Below are positions 17,789 to 26,361 of a stretch of DNA of 64,000 nucleotides, in pieces (position 1 is the stretch's first letter; each line of letters begins with the position of its first letter). A program made the translations under genes and the position numbers. The notes beneath the pieces are model-generated. The model saw only the letters and a program-made list of their open reading frames with translations. It was not told where the DNA came from and did no database searches. Location of the stretch: the NCBI RefSeq assembly GCF_014859355.1, contig NZ_JACUUJ010000008.1, forward strand, positions 1-64,000, read 5' to 3'. This DNA is from Yoonia sp. (GTDB lineage: Bacteria > Pseudomonadota > Alphaproteobacteria > Rhodobacterales > Rhodobacteraceae).

Positions 17789-18193
17789 TCAGTTTGTTTT
17801 CTTGCGCGGGATAAACGGCAGGGGCACGACGGGAATGCCCTCATCAACCAGTTTTTTCGCCTCGCCGAGCCGCGCTTCGCCATAAATCGGGCGTTCGGGG
17901 ATGACACCGTCATGCATGTCGCGGGCCTGCTTGACGAAACTGCCGCCGACATAGCTTGCATTCTTTTCCACTGCGTCACGTATTTTCGCCAGTGTGGCAT
18001 CCAGTTGCTGCGGTGGCGCGACATGTGGCGATGTGCTGACAGCCGGTGCCATGACGGATTTCATAACCTGCGCAGACCCGCAAACGGTGCATGTTACCAT
18101 GCCGTTTTTCACCAGCTTTTCGAACGCCTCGTTTGACTGAAACCAGCTTTCAAAGCCGTGATCTTGGTCGCATTTAAGGTGAAAACGGATCAT
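17789..18193 (-). CDS. DUF1178 family protein
   Basis: The start at 18193 gives MIRFHLKCDQDHGFESWFQS, the standard N-terminus of this alphaproteobacterial/betaproteobacterial family. The 134-aa protein has a zinc-ribbon-like pair (KCDQDH and VTCTVCGSAQVMKSVMAP), a proline-rich middle and a basic C-terminus (PLPFIPRKKTN). The Cys pairs suggest metal binding but no function is known to me. It lies 26 bp after the NUDIX gene on the same strand. Confidence 0.85.
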   Translation of the reverse strand: MIRFHLKCDQDHGFESWFQSNEAFEKLVKNGMVTCTVCGSAQVMKSVMAPAVSTSPHVAPPQQLDATLAKIRDAVEKNASYVGGSFVKQARDMHDGVIPERPIYGEARLGEAKKLVDEGIPVVPLPFIPRKKTN

Positions 18194-18219
18194 TTTGCCT
18201 GTCGCTACATTATCCAACT

Positions 18220-18729
18220 TTAAATAAGCTGTTTTTTCGCAGCTGCAATGGCCGGTTCATGCAGGAAGGGATGCGGCTGAAATGTCGCGACGATGCGTTG
18301 CAGCGCGGGTTCCGACAATTTCTCAGCCGCCTTGTGCTGGTTGAACCACTTGCGCCGCCGCTGGGTCATTTCCGGCCAGGTCTTGTAAACTTTCTGCACA
18401 TGCACGGGATAAACCAGCGTGATGATCGGTGTCGCACTATCACCCAGAGGTTTGACATAGCTGTAGGCGCCAAGGCAGGTATCATAGGCCTTGCCGGTCA
18501 CGCCGGCTTCTTCGAATGCTTCTGTGGCGGCGGCTTCTGCGGGGGTCTGTTTGTGCATTGGCCAGCCCTTGGGCAGAATCCAGCGGCCACGGGTCCGGCT
18601 GGTGACCAGACAGATTTGCAGCTTGCCATCCTTGATTCGCCAGCACAGCGCCGCGAATTGCGCACGCACATCGGTTTTGCCGCCGGTCGGAAATTTCAGG
18701 GGGAGTTGTGTTGCAGATGTTTTCGCCAT
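18220..18729 (-). CDS. NUDIX hydrolase (diphosphoinositol-polyphosphate hydrolase-like)
   Basis: The start is taken at the ATG at 18729 (MAKTSATQLPLKFPTGGKTD), so it does not collide with the divergent deacetylase gene. The 169-aa product carries a NUDIX box after WILPKGWPMHKQTPAEAAAT, ending EAFEEAGV. The pattern is close to canonical except that the usual Arg before the first Glu is Thr. The three Glu residues that bind Mg2+ are present. The LPKGW form is typical of DIPP/MutT-like enzymes acting on nucleoside or inositol diphosphate derivatives; the substrate is unknown. Confidence 0.88.
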   Translation of the reverse strand: MAKTSATQLPLKFPTGGKTDVRAQFAALCWRIKDGKLQICLVTSRTRGRWILPKGWPMHKQTPAEAAATEAFEEAGVTGKAYDTCLGAYSYVKPLGDSATPIITLVYPVHVQKVYKTWPEMTQRRRKWFNQHKAAEKLSEPALQRIVATFQPHPFLHEPAIAAAKKQLI

Positions 18730-18763
18730 GGTTCTTATCTGAATTTGGATTACATCCGCCGGT

Positions 18764-19921
18764 ATGTCCGCAGTTATCCACGCCTCTGACCAACCCACAA
18801 CCCCCCCGCCGCGATTTATCGGGTCCGAGGTCTATCGCCATTCCAGTTATGGCGGCTGGCACCCCTTGCGGGTGCCGCGCGTGTCCACCGTCATGGATAT
18901 GACCCGCGCGTTGGGCTGGTTGCCGACTGGGCAGTTTATCATCAGCCCACGCGCCAAAGCGGCCGCTCTGACCAGCTATCACACGCCTGAATATCTTGCC
19001 GAACTGCAAAAGGCAGAGGCGACACAGGCTGTCAGTGATGAAACCCGTGCGCGTTACGCGCTGGGCACGCCATCCAACCCGGTTTATCCCGAAATGTTCC
19101 GCCGTCCGGCGACGGCTGCGGGGGCATCGCTGCTGGCGGGCGAGTTGTTGGCGCGCGGCGGTGTGATTTACAGCCCCGGCGGCGGCACGCACCACGGAAT
19201 GCCCGACCGCGCCAACGGATTTTGTTATCTAAACGACGCGGTGCTGGCGATCCAGTCATTGCGCCACTTTGGTGCGACCCGCATCGCCTATGTCGATATT
19301 GATGCGCATCACCCTGACGGGGTGGAACATGCCTTTGCCCATGATCCTGAAACGCTGCTGGTGTCGGTGCATGAACAAAACCGCTGGCCGCGCACCGGCG
19401 TGCTGACCGATTGCGGGGCAGGGCAGGTCTTTAACCTGCCGGTGCCTGCTGGGATGCATGACGATGACATGGCGCTGATCCGCGACCATGTGATCCTGCC
19501 GGTGGTCGCGGCCTTTCGCCCCGATGCGATAATTCTGCAGTGCGGTGCCGATGCCGTGACAGAGGACCCGCAATCGCGCCTTGCCCTGTCAAACAATGCG
19601 CTTTGGGCGATTGTTGCGGCGCTGCGGACCATGGCGCCGCGCTATCTGGTGTTGGGTGGGGGCGGGTATAACCCGTGGTCGGTCGGGCGGGCATGGGCCG
19701 GGGTCTGGGCCACGCTGGCGGGGGCCGAAATCCCCGATGTTCTGCCGCAACAGGCACAAGATATCCTAGCCGCGTTACAATGGGATGGCCCGATCCGGCG
19801 GCACTACCCGCAACCCCATTGGACCAGCACCCTGCGCGATGCCCCCCGTCATGGCACGATCAATGATGATCTGCGCGCGCGTGTGACAGCCATGACGGAA
19901 CGTCTGCGCGTCTGGGTCTAA
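18764..19921 (+). CDS. Histone deacetylase family protein (AcuC/acetylpolyamine-hydrolase type)
   Basis: The 385-aa product has the zinc deacetylase fold. The His-His dyad is in GGGTHHGMPDRANGFCYLND, the zinc ligands are in YVDIDAHHPDGVEHAF (Asp and His) with a distal Asp in the LQCGADAVTEDP stretch, and the transition-state Tyr is in GGGGYNPWSVGRAW. In bacteria these enzymes deacetylate acetyl-lysine proteins (AcuC) or acetylated polyamines. The neighbours do not discriminate. Its last 4 bp overlap the convergent GT30 gene. Start at ATG 18764. Confidence 0.92.
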   Translation: MSAVIHASDQPTTPPPRFIGSEVYRHSSYGGWHPLRVPRVSTVMDMTRALGWLPTGQFIISPRAKAAALTSYHTPEYLAELQKAEATQAVSDETRARYALGTPSNPVYPEMFRRPATAAGASLLAGELLARGGVIYSPGGGTHHGMPDRANGFCYLNDAVLAIQSLRHFGATRIAYVDIDAHHPDGVEHAFAHDPETLLVSVHEQNRWPRTGVLTDCGAGQVFNLPVPAGMHDDDMALIRDHVILPVVAAFRPDAIILQCGADAVTEDPQSRLALSNNALWAIVAALRTMAPRYLVLGGGGYNPWSVGRAWAGVWATLAGAEIPDVLPQQAQDILAALQWDGPIRRHYPQPHWTSTLRDAPRHGTINDDLRARVTAMTERLRVWV

Positions 19922-21201
19922 CCGCCAACCGCCCTGTCAATCGCCGCAAGCGTGCGCACGACACCGCCGGCGTGATCGGCATAAAACCGGCTGATCTGCG
20001 CATCGGTGATTGCGGGCGGCTCTTGCACCACTTGTTGCAACGCCTTTGCCGTCTGGACGTGCGTGCAAACCCCTGCGGCAATCGCCTCGGTCGCGGGATA
20101 GGCGATCGTCCAGATATGCGGGCCGACGATGACGGGTTTTTTCAGCGCAAGCGGTTCGATGATGTTATGCGCCCCCTTGGTCACGAATCCGCCCCCCACG
20201 ATGGCGCGGTCGCACAGGCCAAGGTAAAAATACATCTCGCCCATGCTGTCGCCCAGCAGCACGTCGATTTCTGGGGCATCGCCGGTCAGGCGCAGATCGC
20301 CATCCAGCATGTCCGACCTGCGGGCAAAGCGCAGGCCGGCATCGGCCAGCATGCCTGCCACCTCGTCAAACCGTTCGGGTGCGCGGGGAACGTAGATGAA
20401 AAACGTATTCCGACAGGCGCGGATCATGTCGATGTATAGCGCGTCTTCGCCTTCGACCACGCTGGTTAGGGTGATGGCGGGGCGGCCCTTGCGCAGACTG
20501 CCGCGCAGCAGGTCGGCAGCCGCCAGATGCGCCTGCGGGATCGGCTGGTCGAACCGCAATTCGCCGGTGACATGCAGGTTGGGCATGCCTGCGGCGGCGA
20601 AGCGGGTGCGCTGGTCTTCGGATTTGACGAAACCGCCAGCAAAACCCCGCAGCAATTCCGCGCGCAATCCGCCCGCGTCTTTTTCATAGCTTTTCTGCGG
20701 GTATTGCGCGTTGCACATGAACAGCGGCGTGCCATGGGCGCGGCAGGCCATGATCATGCGCGGCCAGATCTCGATTTCCATGACCAGCCCGTATTTGGGG
20801 GTAAAGGCGCGCAAAAAACGGCGGTAGGCAAAGCCGTATTCAAACGGCACCCAAAGCGCGCGCAGGCGACCCGCATGAATCTCGGGGGCAAATTCGCGGT
20901 TGGCCTCGCGGCGGCCAGCGGGGGTAAAATGGGTGGTGATGACGGTTTCGCCCCGGTCCAGCAGCGCCCGGATCAGCGGCGTGGCCGATCGCATTTCACC
21001 AAGCGATACCGCATGCACCCAGACAGCCCCATTAGGTGTGGCCCCATAGATGCCAAAGCGTTCGGCCAGATGTGCGCTATAGTCAGGGTCGCGCCGACCG
21101 CGCTGCCACAGATAGATCAGGACGGCAGGCAGTAGAGCCCACCAAAAAAGGCTATAGGCGATCAGGCCAAGGCGAAGTTTCAGGCTTGGAAAAGCAGTCA
21201 T
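19918..21201 (-). CDS. WaaA-like glycosyltransferase (GT30, Kdo-transferase fold), divergent copy A
   Basis: The 427-aa product has an N-terminal membrane anchor (about residues 8-32, FWWALLPAVLIYLWQ) and the WaaA N-domain with the base region VWVHAVSLGEMRSATPLI, whose Glu corresponds to the catalytic residue of Kdo transferases. It departs from canonical WaaA where ETELWP and NARLS are expected: it reads EIEIWPRMI and LFMCNAQYPQKSY. The C-domain has VGGGFVTKGAHNIIEPLALKKPV, the nucleotide-site Gly/Glu motif. It is last in the neuB-to-GT30 operon, 1 bp after copy B, and convergent with the deacetylase. It could be the lipid A Kdo transferase, or may use another CMP-sugar such as the CMP-nonulosonate made by this locus. 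Confidence 0.82.
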   Translation of the reverse strand: MTAFPSLKLRLGLIAYSLFWWALLPAVLIYLWQRGRRDPDYSAHLAERFGIYGATPNGAVWVHAVSLGEMRSATPLIRALLDRGETVITTHFTPAGRREANREFAPEIHAGRLRALWVPFEYGFAYRRFLRAFTPKYGLVMEIEIWPRMIMACRAHGTPLFMCNAQYPQKSYEKDAGGLRAELLRGFAGGFVKSEDQRTRFAAAGMPNLHVTGELRFDQPIPQAHLAAADLLRGSLRKGRPAITLTSVVEGEDALYIDMIRACRNTFFIYVPRAPERFDEVAGMLADAGLRFARRSDMLDGDLRLTGDAPEIDVLLGDSMGEMYFYLGLCDRAIVGGGFVTKGAHNIIEPLALKKPVIVGPHIWTIAYPATEAIAAGVCTHVQTAKALQQVVQEPPAITDAQISRFYADHAGGVVRTLAAIDRAVGG

Positions 21202-21202
21202 A

Positions 21203-22438
21203 CTAGCGCCTTAGCAGGGAAACCAGATCACTGGCCAGTGCGTCTGTGCGCACGGCGGCGGTGCTGATGATCTGACTTGCGTTTTCCGCCATTGCACCGG
21301 GCGATTGCACCGCATCTGCAACATCCTGTGCGGTCATGACGCCCCGTGCGGCCCCTGCGGCATCCAGCACGGCAAAATCTGCAGTGAAATTCGCCACCTG
21401 TGGCCCATGCAAGATCGCGGTATCCAGTGCTGCGGCCTCCCACGGGTTATGGCCCTGAGTGCCGCAAAAGGTGCCACCGATCAAGACTGTCTCGGCCAGC
21501 CGGTAGATCAGCCCCAAGTCGCCAAAGGTGTCGCACAGCCAGACCGGATCATGCGCGTCGGGAATTTCACCTTTTGACCGCATCTTGATCGGGGCCGCGA
21601 CAATTGCATCCCGCCTGTCAGGAAAACGCGGCGCGATGATCAGCAGGGCGGTTGGATCGGCCTTGCGCACCACCGCATGCGCCGCCAGCGCCAGCGCCTC
21701 ATCAGCCGGATGCGAAGGGGCCACCGCCCAGATCCTGCGGTCAGCCAGCGTCTTTTGCAGCCGCGCCAGTTCGTCCGCATCACAAGCCAGCGGCGGGCTG
21801 GCTGGTTTCAGCGATCCGGTCACGGTGACGTTTTGCGCGCCAAGCTGTGCCAAGTGATCGGCGGTCGCCTGATCCTGCGCCGTGACCAGCGCCATCGCGC
21901 GGTAAAGGTCGCGGTAAACGGCCCGCGCCTTGCGATGGGATGCGTGCGATGCGGCATTCATGCGTGCGGCGATCACAACCTGCGGGATGCCGCGCGCGGC
22001 GGCGTCACTCACAAACCCGGGCCAGATATCCTGTTCCACCCAGACGCCCAGATCGGGGCGAAAAGTGTCCAGAAACCGCCGCCGGTAGGCGGGCGCGTCG
22101 ATGGGCAGAAACTGGTGGATCGTGCGGGGGGGCAGGTTGCGGGCAAAAACCTGCGCCGATGTGACCGTGGTGGATGTGACCAGAAACGCCAGATCGGGCC
22201 GCAGGTCGGCCATCCGTGTGATCAGCCCGCGCAGGGATAACACCTCGCCCAGTCCGACCGCATGCAGCCAAATCAGCGGGCCATCAGGGCGTGGGGTAAA
22301 CCCTTGCCCCAGCTTTTCACGCCAGCGGTCTGGGTGTTCCTTGCCGCGGTCCAGCCGTTGGCGCAGCACGCGTCCGGCAAACAGCGGGAACAGATGGCTG
22401 GCCAGCAGATAGGCCCGCAGCGCCAGCCCGCGATGCAT
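21203..22438 (-). CDS. WaaA-like glycosyltransferase (GT30), copy B
   Basis: The start is set at ATG 22438 (MHRGLALRAYLLASHLFPLF), one base after the neuC stop; an ATG at 22456 overlapping neuC is an alternative. The 411-aa product has PLIWLHAVGLGEVLSLRGLI (catalytic-Glu region), WVEQDIWPGFV and VIAARMNAASHASHRK in the places of canonical ETELWP and NARLS, then ALVTAQDQATADHLAQLGAQ and VTGSLKPA, closer to E. coli WaaA than copy A is. The C-domain motif is IGGTFCGTQGHNPWEAAALD. Two GT30 genes in tandem are unusual. One may be the true Kdo transferase; no lpxK is adjacent to settle it. Confidence 0.82.
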   Translation of the reverse strand: MHRGLALRAYLLASHLFPLFAGRVLRQRLDRGKEHPDRWREKLGQGFTPRPDGPLIWLHAVGLGEVLSLRGLITRMADLRPDLAFLVTSTTVTSAQVFARNLPPRTIHQFLPIDAPAYRRRFLDTFRPDLGVWVEQDIWPGFVSDAAARGIPQVVIAARMNAASHASHRKARAVYRDLYRAMALVTAQDQATADHLAQLGAQNVTVTGSLKPASPPLACDADELARLQKTLADRRIWAVAPSHPADEALALAAHAVVRKADPTALLIIAPRFPDRRDAIVAAPIKMRSKGEIPDAHDPVWLCDTFGDLGLIYRLAETVLIGGTFCGTQGHNPWEAAALDTAILHGPQVANFTADFAVLDAAGAARGVMTAQDVADAVQSPGAMAENASQIISTAAVRTDALASDLVSLLRR

Positions 22439-22439
22439 A

Positions 22440-23564
22440 TCAGGCTTTGGCGTCATGAAATGTTTTCTGCAACGGCGCATCCCAGAATGCGGGGTCTTGC
22501 AGCACCGCCACAAACCGGCCCGCCGCACTGCCGCCGCCAAAGGCATCGTCGCGGGGATAGCGCCGCGCCCATTGGTCGGTCAGGAAACCGGCGATGGCGG
22601 CGGTATCCGTTGCATCGGCAAAAAACACCGAACCCGCCTTGGCGCGGTTTGTCTGCCGCGTGCCGATATCCAGCGATGGCAGGCCGATAAAGGGGGCCTC
22701 GCGCACGCCAGCGGATGAATTGCCCACCATGCAGCTTGCGTTTTTCATCAGTTCGGAAAAATGCGCAAAGCGCATCGACGGCAGCACGCGGAACCGGCCG
22801 GCGGGCAGCGTATCAAGAGCGGCGAAAATATCCGCCGATCCGGGGTCGTTGTTGGGGGCGATCACGACAAAATTGCGCCCGCTGGAATCCAGCGCGCCGA
22901 ACAGCGCCTGCGCCTGTGCGGCCATTGTTGCGGTCTCGGATGTGACAGGGTGGAACACGGCAATCCCGAAATCATCAAACGGAATGGCATAGCGCGCGCG
23001 CACATCCGCGATGGTCACACCGGATGGGCCGGCGTGAAAATCCAGTTCGGGCGATCCGATGGCTTGGATATGCCCCGCGTCCTCGCCCAGCGCCATGACC
23101 CGGCGGGCGGCATCATCCGATGATACGAAATGATGGCTGGCCAGCTTGCTGTTACAATGGCGGTAAATTTCGTCAATGGTGCCTGACACCTCGCCGCCCT
23201 CGACATGGGCGCAGCGGATGTAATTGGTGGCGCAGACCAGCGCGCAGGCCAGCGCCTCGACCCGGTCACCATGGATCACGACAAGATCTGGGGCGTGTTC
23301 GTGGATAAAATCGGAAAACCCGATCACCGTTTTCGCCAGGATCATATCTTGCGGGTCGCCCGGCCGCTGGTTGAGGAATTCATGCACCCCCACACCCTTG
23401 GTGCGCTGCACCTCCAGCTTGGTCAGGCCATAGCGGTCCAGCATATGCATGCCGGTGACAAAGAACGCCACATCAAACCCCGCATCACGGGCCGCAATGG
23501 CAAGCGGCTCCAGCTTACCAAAATCCGCGCGGGTGCCGGTGACGAAAAGGATGGCGTGGGGCAT
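22440..23564 (-). CDS. neuC: UDP-N-acetylglucosamine 2-epimerase (hydrolysing), NeuC type
   Basis: Makes ManNAc (or a related 2-epimerised amino sugar) and UDP from the UDP-HexNAc, the first step to sialic or legionaminic acid. The 374-aa product reads ILFVTGTRADFGKLEPLAIA at the N-terminus, VVIHGDRVEALACALVCATN in the middle, and CMVGNSSAGVREAPFIGLPS (the UDP-binding Asn-Ser-Ser-Ala-Gly-Val-x-Glu motif) in the C-domain, all typical of the hydrolysing rather than WecB-type enzyme. It is 3 bp from the FkbM gene upstream and abuts GT30 copy B downstream. Confidence 0.94.
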   Translation of the reverse strand: MPHAILFVTGTRADFGKLEPLAIAARDAGFDVAFFVTGMHMLDRYGLTKLEVQRTKGVGVHEFLNQRPGDPQDMILAKTVIGFSDFIHEHAPDLVVIHGDRVEALACALVCATNYIRCAHVEGGEVSGTIDEIYRHCNSKLASHHFVSSDDAARRVMALGEDAGHIQAIGSPELDFHAGPSGVTIADVRARYAIPFDDFGIAVFHPVTSETATMAAQAQALFGALDSSGRNFVVIAPNNDPGSADIFAALDTLPAGRFRVLPSMRFAHFSELMKNASCMVGNSSAGVREAPFIGLPSLDIGTRQTNRAKAGSVFFADATDTAAIAGFLTDQWARRYPRDDAFGGGSAAGRFVAVLQDPAFWDAPLQKTFHDAKA

Positions 23565-23567
23565 CGT

Positions 23568-24281
23568 CTAGGGTTCCAGTCGTTCAAACACCACCACGGT
23601 GCCGCCGCAATGCTCTATCTTGGGATAAAGCTGGTTGGCGATAAAATGATCGTAAATTCCAGCGACCTCGCCCGCCGACAAAACATGCGGGTGCAATTCT
23701 ATGACCGCAGCGCGGATCGTGGCAAGGTCCACCTGTGGTAACAGATCGGCCTCTGCCCCTTCAATGTCACAAATCAGAACGTCGGGCTGAAAATCGGCCT
23801 GAACCGCTACCAAATCATGCGTTGGCACAGTGATCGTGCTCACCGCGTGCGACATTGGCCGCAGAGAGCTTTCCGCAAAGGATTTTGCCAGATGAAAGGT
23901 CTGTTCGGCCTCGGTGGGGTCTTTCACCAGAACACCGTGGCGGATTTCAACGTTGGAAATGCCATTCAGCCGAACAAGGTTGCGGGCGTCCTCGATCAGA
24001 TCGGGGTTGGCTTCAAAGCTGAGCACATGGCCGTTCTTGGCCTGCCGCGCAGAGAGTGATGTGATGATGCCAAGCCCGGTGCCCAGTTCCAGCACCTTGT
24101 CTGTGGGGTGGATGACAGCTTGCAGGCCTTTGATTTCATGTGCTTCGTAGAGACCGTGATATATTAGTTCTCTGATTGCCGGAGAGTATTGATGACCGGA
24201 AAAGCGAATATCAAGACCGAAGAATTCTTGTTGGTTCATTTTGCGGTAACGGTAATTTTTATATGCGCGGCGAAGCCCCAT
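23568..24281 (-). CDS. FkbM family methyltransferase
   Basis: A 237-aa SAM-dependent methyltransferase of the FkbM family. The SAM-binding motif I is DKVLELGTGLGIITSLSARQ, followed by HVLSFEANPDLIEDARNLV (acidic loop) and DVLICDIEGAEADLLPQV, the FkbM signature Asp-x-Glu-Gly-x-Glu. In polysaccharide loci these enzymes O-methylate sugars, which suggests a methylated residue in this glycan. The first codons are AT-rich compared with the flanks. It lies between the RgpF-like gene (45 bp) and neuC (3 bp). Confidence 0.9.
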   Translation of the reverse strand: MGLRRAYKNYRYRKMNQQEFFGLDIRFSGHQYSPAIRELIYHGLYEAHEIKGLQAVIHPTDKVLELGTGLGIITSLSARQAKNGHVLSFEANPDLIEDARNLVRLNGISNVEIRHGVLVKDPTEAEQTFHLAKSFAESSLRPMSHAVSTITVPTHDLVAVQADFQPDVLICDIEGAEADLLPQVDLATIRAAVIELHPHVLSAGEVAGIYDHFIANQLYPKIEHCGGTVVVFERLEP

Positions 24282-24326
24282 GAATTCATCCTTTATATTT
24301 TTCGCGCATTGTTGATGCGTCAGAAA

Positions 24327-25472
24327 TCACGATTTTGCGGAATTATTATGTAACTTAACCGAAGTTGCAAGTTCGGTTGCGATATTTGGAGGCAAGGGAA
24401 AAATTGCTCCGTCATTGCTGGCGGCGAGATACTTTTGGCGCATCGCATGGTTCAATGGATCATGATGTTTTTTGATCAGAGTCACATCGAAAACTTGGCA
24501 CACACCAACCCAGAAAGAGCCGTTCAACGGTTCTCTTATCAAAGACTTGCAAATGAAAGAAAAAGCTTCTTCGTGCCACTTATCGTGATTATTTCTATTT
24601 GAAATTACTTCATTGCATTCCTGACGAAATTTTTTGTCTCTAAACGTAGAGTAATTTAATATAAACATCAATTCATCTGAATTACACTTGATTAATTTTT
24701 CTATAAATTTACCTTTTGAAATTAATGCGGATGTTTTTACCTTGTTTTTATTAAGGTGACTAGTGAATGAGACCTCTCCAAATCTAATTGTTCTTCTTTT
24801 GCTGCTTGTCATTTTGTATTCACTCCAGAAGCTCCAAAAGTAGGAGGCGTTCCAAACGGATTTATTGAATAGAAAAAAATATGATTGAAGGTTTTGAGGT
24901 TTTATATCAATTTTGGTATCCCGAGCTTCTATCAGTTTGCTCTCCTGCACCAACCCGACAACATCCTTGTCCTCTGCCACCAATCTTTCCCAAAGGTCCG
25001 GTGTGAATTCCAGCCAGACGCTGTCATTCATGATGATCAGGTATTCCAGCGTTTCCTTCAGGTCGCGCAAGACAAACAGCGCATCCTGATATCCCCCAAA
25101 GTCATATCCGAAATTGGGCCGCTCCATCACCTTCCACGCCACAGCGTCAATCCTGTCACGGTCGGTGGGTGACAAGGGGGCGTTGGATACAATAAAGGGC
25201 GAAAAACCCAGTGCGATCATGTTTTCACACAGGGAAATCGTGCTTTGTGCGACGCCCTCGGGTTGATAGATCAAAAAGATTACAATGCGCTGTGTTTCCG
25301 CGACCTGTCCATCATCGACCGATACACGCGCGTTGAACTCTTTTCGATGTTTATATCTCCAGAATGGCTCCATCAGGCGTTCGTAAATATCAAAGACAAG
25401 GTAGGGCGCGCCAAGAATTTGATTGCCGATGCGGCGCAGTTCGCGATTCAGTTTCCAAAGTGGTATTGTCAT
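24327..25472 (-). CDS. Rhamnan-synthesis RgpF-like glycan protein, mosaic base composition
   Basis: The 381-aa product matches the RgpF pattern in its first two thirds: RIVIFLIYQPEGVAQSTISL, the FGYDFGGYQDALFVLRDL core (Asn-x-Gly-x-Asp-x-Gly-Gly-Tyr), YLIIMNDSVWLEF and LQSYFFLFNKSVW. These are the marks of the rhamnan synthesis F family, large-polysaccharide glycosyltransferase-like proteins. The 5' part has GC near 50-55%, while the 3' part (24327 to about 24950) is strongly AT-rich: 29 G+C in the 120 bases 24601-24720. It looks like a recombinant or newly imported gene. The sugar transferred is not known. Confidence 0.82.
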   Translation of the reverse strand: MTIPLWKLNRELRRIGNQILGAPYLVFDIYERLMEPFWRYKHRKEFNARVSVDDGQVAETQRIVIFLIYQPEGVAQSTISLCENMIALGFSPFIVSNAPLSPTDRDRIDAVAWKVMERPNFGYDFGGYQDALFVLRDLKETLEYLIIMNDSVWLEFTPDLWERLVAEDKDVVGLVQESKLIEARDTKIDIKPQNLQSYFFLFNKSVWNASYFWSFWSEYKMTSSKRRTIRFGEVSFTSHLNKNKVKTSALISKGKFIEKLIKCNSDELMFILNYSTFRDKKFRQECNEVISNRNNHDKWHEEAFSFICKSLIREPLNGSFWVGVCQVFDVTLIKKHHDPLNHAMRQKYLAASNDGAIFPLPPNIATELATSVKLHNNSAKS

Positions 25473-25575
25473 GGGCAGTCCAGATTATAGCGATCAACAA
25501 AAGGGTCTGTATGCGACTTGGGGGTGTGAAGCATGTTATGGCAGATGCAGCAAGTTGAAAGGCCCGTGGGAACAG

Positions 25576-26361
25576 TCACTCCATCTGCCCATCCCGCGGC
25601 CACAGCCGCCCCTTGCGGGCCAGCCACCATGCGCGGCGGACATAATTCGCGGCCTTTAGCCGATAGTGCGGCAGCCGCCGATACCATTTGAATTTATGGA
25701 CATCGGCAAAGCCGGTGCCGGTGATCGCACTGACGCCACCGTCGTCCACATGGGATGAAAACGGCTCTAGCCCCAATTGCCGGAAATCATGGTGGAAAAA
25801 TCTGTTTAATTCATGATCAAACGCACGGGTCTGCGGCCAGAGGTTGGGCAGAAGTCGCTGGCAAACAGATTTACTTAGCAAGTAAGTCGCCGTTCCGGTT
25901 GAGGGACCGACGTATGCGTTTATCGAGTAGTTCGCAAGTTTGCCTTGTTTGATCGGCAGTTTGGACCGTATGCAGTTGAACCGCAGCATGTCCCAATGCG
26001 CGGCCCCGGCCAGAGCGATATCAAGGCTTTCCAGAAAATCGTCGTGGAACACCACGTCATCCTCAAGGATCAGCGCCACCTTGTGGGCCGAGGCGACGAA
26101 AGTTTCCCAAACAGTGAGATGGCTGACATAGCAACCCATATCGCCAGGTAGAATCGCTCGTCCCATGTTGCGCGCATAGGCGGCGGCATCGACGCGTTTT
26201 GACAGTTCTGCTGCGTGGTCCTTGCCGTAAATCGCCGGAAACCGCGTGTAGGGCAGGCCCATCGCGTCTAGCTGCGCGGTCATGCCTGCCAGCCTGTCCT
26301 TGTCGCGATCAAGGTTGATCAGCCAGACACCCAGATCGGCGCGGGTCAGCGCCTTAGCCAT
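25576..26361 (-). CDS. Glycosyltransferase family 25 (LPS biosynthesis)
   Basis: The 261-aa protein shows the GT25 marks: VWLINLDRDKDRLAGMTAQL at the N-terminus, FPAIYGKDHA, LPGDMGCYVSHLTVWETFV, and the metal-binding KVALILEDDVVFHDDF. GT25 enzymes add galactose or other hexoses to LPS or capsule oligosaccharide. The ATG overlaps the neuB stop by 8 bp, so it is coupled to neuB. The donor and acceptor cannot be read from sequence. Confidence 0.92.
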   Translation of the reverse strand: MAKALTRADLGVWLINLDRDKDRLAGMTAQLDAMGLPYTRFPAIYGKDHAAELSKRVDAAAYARNMGRAILPGDMGCYVSHLTVWETFVASAHKVALILEDDVVFHDDFLESLDIALAGAAHWDMLRFNCIRSKLPIKQGKLANYSINAYVGPSTGTATYLLSKSVCQRLLPNLWPQTRAFDHELNRFFHHDFRQLGLEPFSSHVDDGGVSAITGTGFADVHKFKWYRRLPHYRLKAANYVRRAWWLARKGRLWPRDGQME

